Below are positions 23,720-34,580 of a stretch of 64,000 nucleotides of DNA, piece by piece. Numbering within the stretch: position 1 is the first letter of the stretch; every line of letters starts with the position of its first letter. The notes under the pieces were generated by a model. It worked only from the letters and a program-made list of their open reading frames with translations. It was not told where the DNA came from and made no database searches. The position numbers were made by a program, and so were the translations under genes. Origin of the DNA: Odontocerum albicorne (lineage: Eukaryota; Arthropoda; Insecta; Trichoptera; Odontoceridae); the NCBI GenBank assembly GCA_949825065.1, contig OX463862.1, positions 19,089,118 through 19,153,117 on the forward strand. The letters are read 5' to 3'.

Positions 23720-25006
23720 TTTGGTCCTTACATATGAAATTGGCGTTTTGCCGTACTGGCAACTTTGATCTCAAATATTTTCTCTTTGGTTAGGAATTCC
23801 AAATTAAAATTTATACAGCTATTTACTCAAGTATTTGTGTTTCGAAAATTATAATTCATTTGTTTTTTCCTCAATTGTTTTTTTTCTTTGCGTCACTCAG
23901 TTTACAAAATGGAAAACTTGAAATATCGCGTTATTTACGAGTACGAGTTCCACCGTGGCACCAGTGCTGCAGAAACGGCTCGAAGGATTAATGATGTGTA
24001 TGGCGACGGTGCCGCAAAAGAAAACACAGTGCGTTTTTGGTTCCAACGTTTTCGTTCTGGAAATTTCGACCTGCAGAAAAAGCCCCGTGGACGGCCGGAG
24101 ACCAAAGTTGATAATGAAGAATTGAAGGCTATTGTGGAAGCGGATCCATCGCAAACCACGTCCGAGTTAGCTGCAGGCTGCGGTGTTAGTGATAAAACTG
24201 TTTTAATCCACTTGAAGCAAATTGGGAAGGTGAAAAAGCTTGAAAGGTGGGTACCTCACGAATTGAGTGAAGCAAATCAACAAACGCGCGTTGACTGCTG
24301 CGTTGCATTACTCAACCGGCACAATAATGAAGGGATTTTGAATCGAATCATTACCTGTGATGAAAAGTGGATCCTGTATGATAATCGGAAGCGCTCATCG
24401 CAATGACTGAACCCTGCCGAACCAGCCAAACCATGCCCCAAGTGAAAATTGACTCCAAAAAAGTTACTTGTGAGCGTTTGGTGGACTAGTGCTGGTGTCG
24501 TTCACTACAGCTTTCTTAAATCTGGCCAGACGATTACGGCAGATGTCTATTGTCAGCAACTGCAAACCATGATGGAAAAGCTAGCTGCTAAACAACCGAG
24601 GCTGGTTAATCGCTCTAGGCCACTGCTGCTTCATGATAACGCTAGACCACACACTGCACAACAGACGGCTACCAAATTAGAAGAGCTTCAATTGGAATGT
24701 CTAAGACATCCACCGTACTCTCCGGACCTTGCCCCAACAGATTACTATTTTTTTCGAAATTTGGATAACTTCTTGCAAGGGAAAAAATTCAACTCCGATG
24801 GGGCAGTCCAAACCGACTTCAAAGATTTTATTGATTCCCGTCCGAATGGTTTTTTTAGTAAAGGGATCGATGAACTACCTATGAGATGGCAAAAGTGCAT
24901 AGATAGCAATGGTACATACTTTGATTAAATAAATATGTTATATTAAAAAAAAATCAACTTTATGTTCCTCCCAAACAAAACGCCAATTTCATATGTAAGG
25001 ACCTAA
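23720..25006 (+). mobile_element. Nested cecropia-type mariner, 1287 bp, two stops
   Basis: TA-flanked; ends TTTGGTCCTTACATATGAAA and (reversed) TTAGGTCCTTACATATGAAA. The plus-strand transposase starts at ATG 23909 (MENLKYRVIYEYEFHRGTSA) and ends at 24928 (NGTYFD). It shows WVPHEL, TCDEKWILYDN, LLHDNARPHTAQ and YSPDLAPTDYYFF, so the DD34D residues are present. TGA codons near 24405 (replacing Trp) and 24443 (probably replacing Arg) are the only breaks seen. Confidence 0.93.
23909..24928 (+). pseudogene. Cecropia-type mariner transposase with two nonsense codons
   Basis: One frame runs from ATG 23909 to the TAA at 24926-24928 except for two internal TGA codons within 40 bp of each other. No indel is needed to keep the frame. 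This points to a fairly recent insertion into the older outer element. Confidence 0.88.
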
Positions 25007-25215
25007 TACAATGTCGCCAATGAATATTTTACTCGGCCATTTGCAAATTTTTTGGGGGAATTTACGACGGAAGCTGAAACAAAACTGGCTAAATCAAGTA
25101 GAAAGCATCTATTTTAAAAGCAATGACAAAAAAAAGGTTTCAAGGAAAAAGACAAGCATTTACACCATTTCTAAATAAGTACCCTTAAAACGGCAACAAC
25201 TTTCGCACCAATCGA

Positions 25216-26469
25216 TTAGATCCATTAATTAATGCCGTTCTTCAGTTCATCATATTCAAACAGCTGCGCTGTAAACTATTTATTTTAATACATAGCAGGC
25301 GGTGGTCACTTGATGCTGTAAAGTGGCAAAGAAAATTGAGCACCAACCCTATCAGCCTTGATCTCATAACCGCTACAGTCTTCATCATAGATATTCATTC
25401 GTCATTCTCAAAATAAACATCACTGTCTTGACACCTTATTGTCACTCAATATTTGGCACGAAAGTGTCGCAGTTTCCTGTGAATTTCAGCAGCACTCTAT
25501 CAAGCTCACACATGGTGAAATTTTTTATTGTTTCACTCATTGTAAATTCCTCGCACGCGGCTACAAACTCGAATCTGACTATGACAAAATCGCTGCCATC
25601 AAACTACTAAATCAAAATACTTGCCATGTGTGATTCCATTTCCCAGCTTCAATCAGTGGTTATTTTAAAATGGACATTACTTAAAATACACGCCTCGTGC
25701 TTAGGATGTAAATATTTTGCAGTAAAAGTCCATTAATTATAGGAATGACAATTAGTATTTTTCGCCATTTTCTAGGTCCCGATTTTTTTTATAAATACTA
25801 TTAATTCGAAACCGCGTAATTTGTAATGTTTTTTTGACAGAAAAAACTTTTATAAATTCGAATAATTGGAGATTTTCCACGCAAATCACGAATCGTAGGC
25901 TATCCTGGCGATGAGAAGACCAGTGTACACATTTTACACACGGATGAGTGATATAGTTCCCCCTGTATCCAAATATTCAATATCGAAATATCTCAAGACT
26001 ATCATCGTTATGGAAGGCTTTGAGGTTAAGTATGGAAGGTTTTGAGGCTTTTATATAAATTATTAGATTCAAAAATTTTTATTTGATCTTTAATAATTTC
26101 ACAACTATGAAGATTAATTTATCTAAAATTTTGAATTGTAAATTATTTATTATATCATTATTATACATTTTCAGAAATAAAGGCTTTTTTGTCACATTGC
26201 ATTTAATAATAAAACATTTTGTTAATCACTAACATTTATTAATGGCAGATCTACCAGTTTCAAACCGGATTTCTGAAGCCAAAACCGATCAATCTGGTTT
26301 GAAGTTTGTAGTTCAGTTGTTAACACAATAAATGTTGAAAACGCCTATATATGTTCATATCAAATTTTACTTGGGTGCTCAAAATGCCCGTCGCTGTTCT
26401 ATTCCCAATTTCTTTTGATAGATTCAGAAACAAGTGAGCCCGGAGCAACCTAACTATTATACTTTATTA
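25216..26469. other. Intergenic, mostly unassigned
   Basis: AT-rich. The part at 25718-26000 resembles 57186-57480 (shared start CAGTAAAAGTCC and shared CAATATCGAAAT), so a dispersed repeat with a pogo-like start lies here. Nothing else recognised. Confidence 0.35.
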
Positions 26470-26631
26470 TTCCACTAATTATATTAATCCTCATCACATG
26501 TGTTTCTACCTCCTATCCCTAGGCTTTCTTTAGGCAGAATGAATTCAGGTGGGACGGATCATTCCGCCTGAAGAAAGCCGCGGAAGAGAAGGTAGAAACA
26601 CGTGTAACAGGGAATAATATAATTAGTGAAC
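26470..26631. repeat. Imperfect hairpin of about 160 bp
   Basis: The left arm from TTCCACTAATTATAT pairs with the right arm ending ATATAATTAGTGAAC. Arms are about 73 bp, with mismatches, including GTTTCTACC/GGTAGAAAC and GGCTTTCTT/AAGAAAGCC. MITE-like; no clear target duplication. Confidence 0.65.
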
Positions 26632-27667
26632 AAACTTCAAGTCGAAGCCTTTGGTATGTTTTTTTGTTTATTTATATAATTTATTTGTAAATGAGGAGTT
26701 TGTTGATAAACGACAATCTCTTCCAATTAACTACACAAGGTTTGTAAGGGTCTATGATAACGACTTATACATGCACTCACCTTTGTACTATTTAAGAATC
26801 TAAAATATGGGAATTTTTTTAACATCCAAGTGTTTTTGAAAAAAATTTACTTCTCATATTTTATTCATATGCTACAATCAGACAGCTTTTAATTCAAAGG
26901 TGTACTCAAATTATACCATAGATAAAAGAGCGTGAATTTGAAATTAGGATAATGACAACATTATGAAAGCGTTTATTACATTGTTCATCCAAGACAATGC
27001 CAGTTTTGTGAACAATTTTTTCATTGATAATGCAGTCACGTGGAGCTCTGCATAATATCTCATGGGGAATTTGCAGTACTTTTTTTGCAAATTTTTGCTT
27101 CTAGTTCATTTACAAGTTATTTTGTACATATCTTGAAGAATATTAACATCACATAACAAAATTTCACAAACCTAACCCCTTATAATTATGAAATGTGCAC
27201 AATTCCCAAATTTATAAATGAAAAGTATTGACATTCAACTTTTTTAATTTTCCTATTTAATTTACAGCTTCAAGGATGGCGCGGAATAGGTAAACCGAGG
27301 GTTAGAATGTAAGAAAATATTTGCAGAAATTTCAATTAAGGGGAAAATAATGTATACAGATTAAATCTCATTGTAATGAAATTAAAAAATATTTCATTAT
27401 TCTGAATATAGGAGTAAAATACAGTATTAATTAAAAAAGATTTCTTTTTCAAAATAAAAGTTGTAGAAGTTCACTTATTATGACTAGACTGATTTTTTTC
27501 TTAGAAGCAGTCAATTGCATTTTCAATACCACAATTGTTGATAAATATTTACCGGGATATCAATGCTACAGGATGGATAAACCTGAAACTTTTTCAATCT
27601 ATTCCCAAATTCTGAAAATGAAACTTTCATAAAATCTATTTTCATTATTTCAATGTACGATCTTTTG

Positions 27668-27838
27668 TCTTGTTTGTGCTCCCCTGGTGATGAGGTGAAA
27701 ACCTTGAAACCGGTAGGGTTATACTAATACAAAAAGTGGAATAAACAGTGTTTGATAAAAACAAATTACAATGTATTTAAACCTTCACTATGTTAATTCC
27801 TTAAATATAAATAATACATTAAAAAGGTTATGAGAGTA
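27668..27838 (+). mobile_element. Penelope-like element 3' end fragment
   Basis: It matches the terminal module of the Penelope palindrome at 34821-35976: CTTGTTTGTGCTCCCC, the GGTGATGAGGTGAAAACC hairpin, CCTTGAAACCGGTAGGG, and AAACAGTGTTTGATAAA. No coding sequence is left. Confidence 0.75.
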
Positions 27839-29321
27839 TTGCTCAAATTAGAATTTTGAGAGTGCATGAATATATTATCTATAATGCATTTTTACTGCAC
27901 ATATAATTTCCAAATCCAAAGGTTGAAGAAATGCAGTGCAATTTAGAGGTAAAAATTCTACGTGAACATGTCGGCTTATATTTTAAATTATGTACTGAGC
28001 AATTATCAATTCAAATACGATTATTATCTTTTTATTTGAGAGTCCAAATTCATCAGTCATCTATTAAATAATGATTGTGGAATCCAAATTCATTGGTTTG
28101 AATCCCTTCAGCGGCGTTTTCGGCAAAAAAATGTTCATTATACTGAAATTTTTATTTCAATAAACATTTTCAGTATGTTTGATTCAACAAAAAATATTCA
28201 TTATCTGAAAATTTTATTACTTCTGTGTTCATCATAATGAGATTTGACTTGTATGTAGATGTAGACGAGGAAAAAGCTGTGTGCATAGAAGTTGTGGTGC
28301 TCTGTTGTCTCTGCATACCCCAAAAAGTACATGGCATATGTGTATTATGGGGAGAAAAAAGGTTTTTATTTTTTTAATTTGGTGTAACTTTTATTTTCAG
28401 GTAAAAATATTCAAATAAACTAGAAAATATTTTTTTAAAATTGTTTTATTTTTAAGTAATATCAATTATAATTTAGTGTAACCAAATAAACCCTTTATCC
28501 TTTCTTTCATTACAATCTCTAACTTACTAATATTTTTTTTATTACTGTATGTCTTGACAGCCATACGTTGTGTGGATAAAACATGTTTTAAAATAAAAGA
28601 CTACACACTTGTGTGAAATAAAAATTATTTTTTTCCACCATTCAGTAAAAACAGTGCTTCAAGCTCATATTCAAAGGTGTTTTAGCAAAAAAGTAGATAT
28701 TATTTAACGCGTAATAAGGGTGACTAGCCCTTAATGTAATCAACAGATGAAGGTAATAACTAGATATAACCACCTCTCTATAACACGCCAGTTTTTTTTC
28801 AAACCTTATATTATCAGTACATATTTTTTTATAGCTAAACACTTAATTTTAAATATTACCTCCGTCAATACATTACAATATTACCAGTCGCCCTTATGGT
28901 GTGCAAAAAAATATTCTATAAAATAGAAAGTTTTAGACTAGATTAACACGTTCACCACTATTCATGCGATATTGTGTGGTGTAAGGCGCAAACTAGATGA
29001 CACGCAATATGATATAGCATAGTGAGCATCAGTAACTTGTATGAATGTAAGAAGTAGATATATTTCTTGCAACAATACTAAGGATATAATGTCATGTTTT
29101 TTTTTCTTTTTTTTATAAAAAAAACAACAGTATTTTTTACCACTGCAAAAATCAATATAAATAATCAAAATTCAAATATCCATCGAAACACTTATTTGCA
29201 GCCACTTGATTTTGTGACGTAATAATTCCTGGTGAAATTAAACAGCCATATTTAATTATATAACCACATATGAACATACAAAATCATATTGTCGGTGATT
29301 GAACTTTAAGGAGTACGTCAA
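27839..29321. other. Intergenic AT-rich sequence
   Basis: No genes or clear repeats recognised on either strand. Confidence 0.3.
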
Positions 29322-29416
29322 CCATTGCCAATAAAATTCAAAACAATGTTTTGAATTTGCATTTAATATATTGCCAATAAAATTCAAAACATTGTTTTGA
29401 ATTTTATTGGCAATGG
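29322..29416. repeat. Palindrome cluster at the robl 3' side
   Basis: The unit ATTGCCAATAAAATTCAAAA occurs twice in direct order (29324 and 29370). It also occurs once reversed (ending 29414), making a perfect palindrome of about 45 bp around ACATTGT at 29370-29414. On the minus strand it supplies an AATAAA that could serve robl. Confidence 0.75.
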
Positions 29417-29603
29417 ATTTTTCGGCTGCTTTTTTAGTAAATAGTTAAGTATTTTTAATTTTCATTAGCTATGCATAAAATAACGCATTAATTTAAAAAA
29501 GGATCGGGCCATTAGATACTTCGCTACTATTAGCTCAGCAGCGAATGTGTTAATAAACTTTTTGATAAATAATATATAAAGGTAAATATTAAGCATAGAG
29601 GGT

Positions 29604-29714
29604 TTAATCTGTTGGGTTCTGTATAACCATCAGGACGAATTCTCGATCTGGGGCCACAAGGATCTCGTGCTTTTTACTTCGAACTCGAAGGAATGTGAGA
29701 TCATTGGTTGGATC
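29604..29714 (-). CDS. robl: robl coding exon 4 (C-terminus, stop)
   Basis: Acceptor TTCTTACAG. It encodes 36 residues starting [18 protein letters not shown] and ending VIQNPTD, then TAA. A possible polyadenylation hexamer on this strand lies about 200 bp downstream inside a palindrome (29403-29408). Confidence 0.96.
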   Translation of the reverse strand, partial: DPTNDLTFLRVRSKKHEILVAPDREFVLMVIQNPTD

Positions 29715-32700
29715 CTGTAAGAAAAATAAAGATTATAATTTTTCTCCACAAACTTGAAAAACAGTTATGCCTCCCTCACTCACGAAAATGCAGTTCCTTA
29801 AAACATTATTTCTCAACCTGTGAGTCGTGACGCCCAAGAGGGTCGCAGACAAATAACAGAGGGTCGTAAAAATACAAACTTGTGTACTAAAGAAAAAGAA
29901 CATGGTTTCTGAGATAAATTAATACATATTTTAAAATTACATTCCATATCCCCTTGCTACCAAAGTTCAACAGTTTAGACTTGTAGCTTGTATTGACTCT
30001 TGACAAATTCAAACTTTTTAACTGCCCTGTTAGTGACACCCATATCTTTACCTAATAAGGCTTATTGTCTTTGTGCAAGTACAAAAAAATTGTGCGGCCA
30101 CATGCGTCAAGATATTAAGGTTTTGCAAAAGGGGCAAGGCAAACAGTGCCTTAAAGAGAACAACTATAATATAGTGGTAGAAAGCTTGTGCTCAACAAAA
30201 TGTGTATCTAATTTTATCACATTTATCATTTAAACCAGGGCTGTGGAGTCGGATGAAAATTTACCGACTCCGGCTTTATTTTATACTCCGACTCCAACTC
30301 TTTACTCTGACTTCAATTTTTATTTTATTTTATAATTTACTGCGTCTACCTAATGTATTTATATTGGCTTATTAATAATGGATACAGGTATAAATAAAAA
30401 ATTTATTATATTCGTACACAAATGAAACAATTTAATAAAAAAATATATAAACAATACGCATTAAGCAATATCTTCACACAAAAATAATATGAAAAATATA
30501 TATTAATATTTAAAAAAAGAATTAAATAAAACTTAAAATAATTAGAAAAACAACACAGGTAGGTATTAAAAAAAAATAAGAAAACACTTTAAAATAAAAA
30601 GGTTGCTTCATTTGTTTTCATACGTTAACTAAATCTTATTAATATTGTTTATTATTATTTTGATTCAATATTGAATAGAACACAAGATAAGATTTTTGAA
30701 AGTAAATATATTTTATATAAATCTTATTTCCTATTCGTGGTCTAAATGGAATTAGATCTCAAAAAAAGAATTGCTTCTATTAAGTCAGGATTTATGGAAG
30801 CTCTTAAATCTGATTTAATCATTTTAAGCGCGGAAAATAAAGTTAAAGAAAATGTTAAAATAATTAAACGGAGTCGGAGTTGGTCGATTTTTTCCGACTC
30901 CGACTCCGCCTAAAATGTTCCGACTCTACAGCCCTTTAGATAAATGAAATTGCCAAATGATAATCAGACATTCTACTGTACTGTAAGAAAACAAATCTTT
31001 TTGTTTAATTTCAACATATTGGCCCCTAACTTCAATGTATTGTACTTTTTTACACTGCGGTTCCAACATAACTCTGAAAAAAAATATTCATCGAGGCCCT
31101 TAAAATAGGGTAAACAGCAGACTTCAACTCTCAATTTGTCGAAAATCTGTTCACTCGGGTAGTTTTTCAGGTCTGGGATCAGATACATGTCAAATAATTT
31201 TGTATATCTTAATTTGCTACAAGAATTTACAATAAAGCTACAGAAAAACAAAAAATCTAAAACTGTCGAGAGTTAAACCAATTGGAAACGAACCTGGAGT
31301 GCCTGCTTGCTTAGCGTAAATGCTGTCAGACCACAGCTAGCAGCATATTGCAATTACCCATATGTAAAAATAACATTTCTTCTAGCCAGATAATTTATCT
31401 TCACTAATGCCTTAATCCACAATATCAAAATATTCATTGCACTTACCAAATCCCGAACTACACTCCTAGCCTTATCTGCCAGTTGACTGATCAGTCCTGC
31501 ATATTGCACTGTCGTGGCATTGTCCAGAGAAGTTTTTATTGGAATACCTAAAAAATATTTTTTTATTTAGATGAGAATTAACTAAGAAAAAAAAATACAG
31601 AAGTGCCCCCCATTATCCACGATTGTAGGTACAAGCAGGAATCGAAGCCACAATCCTCGGGTTGAAAGACAGATATTTTACAATCTAGACCTTGGTGGTC
31701 ATTATCACAAAGGTGAGTACAGTACAAGATATTTTGAACAAGATTACATTCACATAACTTATGACAGTATACTGTTACTATAGTTCGGAAAATCTAGGAT
31801 GAGTCGTATGACAGCTCACAAATTTGCCCCAATACAACCTTGTAACGATGTTCAGTAATTTTAATTATTTTATCAACTTTAATATAAGCCTCGATTCTAA
31901 TAAATAGCAAGTTATTAGGTAAATACATTACATAAAACTAACAATAATGACAAATTAATACATCTTGTCACAAATTAGCAAAAATGTGGCAGTTTGTTAA
32001 AATCAAATTATATTTGGCGACATTTGTCAAAAGTCACTACGTTAGTCTGCATTGGCTAGGGATGGGGTATTCAATAATTGGATTTTAGATTTTTTTTTAT
32101 ACATAAATCGTAATTAGTATTAATCCATAGTGGATTAATACTATTGAAAGATAGATACAAATCATACAATAGATTAGAAAGTCAGTATAATGAAAATTAG
32201 GAATTAAAACATCAGTTTAGGGAAAAACAATTGTTCGATTTATAAAAAAAACTATTCGATTTGTAAAAAAAAATGATTTTACCCCATCCCTTTGTGACAT
32301 GACGTTTTAAGTGCCGCACGGTTCATCCTAGACTTTCTGAAGTATATTAAACTATTTTATTATCGGTTGATGTAAATCTCTTGTTCTGCCTTAATTAATA
32401 TTGATTTTAGCATAGGTTTGTATGTAGGAAAAAACAATGTATAAATGGTTTGGTATTATCCGAGGTTTTCATTGGGAGACATGGAAAGTATCCACCGCGG
32501 ATAAAAGAGATTTTTTGTAAGGACAACAAAATAAATCCAGAAACATAAAATATAGAAATATGTATATACAAAATTATTTTATTTGTAGGTCTGTTTTTCA
32601 TCGCTACATAATATTTATTGAAAAGAAATACCTCTAAATTGTATTAAAAAGGCAGATATGTGTTTCTATAGCAACGAGATTACTATGAAAACATTATTGA

Positions 32701-32865
32701 ACAAACCTTCAGCATTTACTATGATAGTTCCAACAACTCCTTTATGTGCATGAATCCTTTTTAAAGTATCTTCAATCTCAGTCGCCTGTAAAAAAAAAAG
32801 AAAAATATTAAACGAATCGTTTTTATTACATGTCTCTGTAAAATAATAGGAGAATTTCTTACCAT
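29604..32865 (-). CDS. robl: Dynein light chain roadblock (robl/DYNLRB), 4 coding exons
   Basis: On the minus strand the coding exons are 32865-32863, 32785-32707, 31547-31447 and 29714-29604. Joined they encode 97 aa, the usual length of the family. Readable blocks are [57 protein letters not shown] and [18 protein letters not shown], ending MVIQNPTD. This matches the roadblock/LC7 fold, a homodimer that binds the dynein intermediate chain on the cytoplasmic dynein motor. Every junction uses GT-AG and every phase closes. The ATG stands alone in the first coding exon. Introns 2 and 3 carry a SINE head, a TATA-flanked MITE and a hAT-like element. Identification is secure. Confidence 0.97.
30236..30936. 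mobile_element. hAT-like non-autonomous element in robl intron 3
   Basis: Inverted ends CAGGGCTGTGGAGTCGGA and (reversed) AAGGGCTGTAGAGTCGGA enclose 0.7 kb of AT-rich sequence. Multiple GACTCCG motifs lie near both ends. The ends and subterminal repeats suggest hAT. No 8-bp target duplication could be seen, so the class is tentative. Confidence 0.6.
31447..31547 (-). CDS. robl: robl coding exon 3
   Basis: Acceptor TTTTTTAG, donor TTG|GTAAGT. It completes a Gly codon and encodes [20 protein letters not shown] and [13 protein letters not shown]. Confidence 0.95.
31622..31705 (-). repeat. tRNA-derived SINE head
   Basis: On the minus strand it carries an A-box-like stretch and a B box GGCTTCGATTCC spaced as in tRNA-derived SINEs. 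Too degenerate to be a tRNA gene. In robl intron 2. Confidence 0.45.
31783..32342. mobile_element. TATA-flanked MITE, copy 1
   Basis: About 560 bp flanked by TATA (31779-31782 and 32343-32346). Inverted ends are GTTCGGAAAATCTAGGATGA and (reversed) CTTCAGAAAGTCTAGGATGA. Nearly all of it matches 44425-44996 in the same orientation. Non-coding. In robl intron 2. Confidence 0.75.
32707..32785 (-). CDS. robl: robl coding exon 2
   Basis: Acceptor TTTTACAG, donor GAAG|GTTTGT. It encodes 26 residues, [19 protein letters not shown] then TIIVNAE, plus one base. Confidence 0.95.
32863..32865 (-). CDS. robl: robl coding exon 1 (ATG only)
   Basis: The start codon is followed immediately by the donor GTAAGA, so the exon contributes one residue. 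The upstream 5'UTR lies at higher coordinates; its start cannot be set from sequence. Confidence 0.85.
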
Positions 32866-34528
32866 TTTGTTTTTTTTTCCTGGAAAATCAAACCAAATCG
32901 AGGACTGTCAAGGATGACGCAAAGCTGTCACTGTCAAAATTAAACCATAAGCGAAATATCATCGAGAAAATACTTTTTGTCTATGTTCGTATAGTTTTTA
33001 CGAAAAAAGCAATAATCAATACAATGTAATACAGAAAATAAAACAAATAATAATAAATTGAATTATTGCAATACTTATATCATTTAACGATAGATGACTG
33101 ATAAGCACAGATACATTAAATCTTATGTGTGCTATATTTGACTTTACTGACATTAGTAATAAGTAAAGAAAATATTTTAATTTTCAGTGAATCGAATATT
33201 GCCATCAAGGAATCCTTGAAACAAACAGAGAGTTCAAAACAAGGCTAAAATTTAAAAGAATAATGAGAAACTGTAAAATGAATCGTATGTTAACCTACGA
33301 AAGAAATACACAGCGTTTAAAACACATAGAGAAAGGGGTGATTCATTATGGGGTGGTAATGTAAGAAAGATAAAAACCGAGCATGAGAAGAATTTAAAAA
33401 AGGATTACAAAGAAAAGTACAGTACCCGGCGGTAAGTAATACACATCGGGCTTAAGAAAGAGACTGTCGGCCATAATCAGCTAACTTCGGCTTTGTAGAA
33501 TGTCGTCTGTCATTCATACACGTGTTCCGTCGCGATTTGTCAGTCATTATGGTCGTCATGGTGTGACAGAGATGACGCTCTACAAAGCCGAAGTTGGCTG
33601 ATTATGGCCGACAGTCTCTTTCTTAAGCCCGATGTGTATTACTTACCGCCGGGTGCTGTACGAATCTAGAAAAAAACAAAAATTCCAAAGATGATGAAAC
33701 ATAAGAAATGAACGAAGAGTGATGACAAATCACGAAAAGTATAGAAGATATCGGCAAACTATAGTTTGGTATTACTCTCGCGTATTTTTCGTGACCTAGT
33801 GATAAGACAATAGTTTTACTGCACAGGGGTTGCGTACTTTATTTTTGTTAGTACCTATTTTTAAAAGAACTTTTGCCTGATGTTTACTTAACGTCTTTTT
33901 AATATCTACATGGTAAGTTAGAAGATATTATGTTATGACAATCGACCCAGCAGGTCGTATTTTATACAGCCAAAATTTATTGCAGTAGAGCAGAAAAGTT
34001 TAAAAAATATTTTTTGTCATTATTGACAATGAACTTCTATAAAATACAAACATACCAATATATTTCTTTGTTCAGGCAGCAATTTTGAACAAAGGTATAA
34101 TACCATAATTAAATCAATTCCGTAAGTTCTTTAACCAGGAGATGCGTCCTCTTACCATACTTTTACCTAAAATTTTCCCCTCTAATATATTTCTCTTCGT
34201 ATTATATGTTCAAAGTATTTTAACGTTTTTCTTTTGATAATGGATAATAATCGTTTTCTTAATTCTACTTATTACTTTAGTGTAAGATAAATATTAATAA
34301 AATAATATTGCATTTCATTTGCCTTGATTTCAATGCATTTAAAATTTATTCGTATATTTTCGCTGGTTCTTGTTTGAGTTTATATACATTGACAGATACG
34401 CATTTCCGTTAATTGCATTTTGCCCGTTCGCCGGGCCAGTTCACTGTTGGAGGTATTTGCGACATTCTTGTTTTTTTGTCGAAATAATTACAAGTTTATA
34501 TTATCTGCAGGCAAGAAACATCTTGAAG
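32866..34528. promoter_or_regulatory. Divergent intergenic region of robl and 26-29-p
   Basis: The 1.66-kb space between the two start codons must hold both promoters. Apart from the hairpin MITE, it is AT-rich without recognisable elements. Confidence 0.4.
33421..33657. mobile_element. Hairpin MITE with ~80-bp terminal inverted repeats
   Basis: 237 bp flanked by GTAC on both sides. The left arm starts AGTACCCGGCGGTAAGTAAT and the right arm, reversed, AGCACCCGGCGGTAAGTAAT. The arms pair almost perfectly over about 80 bp, with a spacer of roughly 70 bp. It sits between the divergent robl and 26-29-p genes, about 560 bp upstream of the robl ATG. Confidence 0.85.
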
Positions 34529-34580
34529 ATGTTGTTTAACTTGTTTTTTGCACTCCTATGTGCTGGATTTGCGCTTTCAG
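34529..34580 (+). CDS. 26-29-p: 26-29-p exon 1 (signal peptide)
   Basis: It encodes MLFNLFFALLCAGFALS, a short hydrophobic signal sequence, plus one base. Donor TCAG|GTATGC. An in-frame hydrophobic stretch continues upstream, but this ATG gives the conventional signal length. Confidence 0.82.

Larger units (their letters stand above)
22670..25215 (-). mobile_element. Decayed mariner interrupted by a second mariner
   Basis: The outer ends are GGTTGGTGCGAAAGTAGTTG near 22673 and, reversed, TTGGTGCGAAAGTTGTTGCC at 25193-25212, a cecropia-type end. The minus-strand transposase is heavily broken (LDRIIMDDEKWVVYNNVTTK near 23260-23320; HPPYSHDLAPSNYHIFRSL near 22880-22990). Removing the nested 1287-bp element leaves about 1.26 kb, normal for mariner. 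Confidence 0.85.

Noticed and set aside
30000..30233. Plus-strand frame of 77 codons in robl intron 3
   Set aside because: No family resemblance and AT-rich composition; chance frame.
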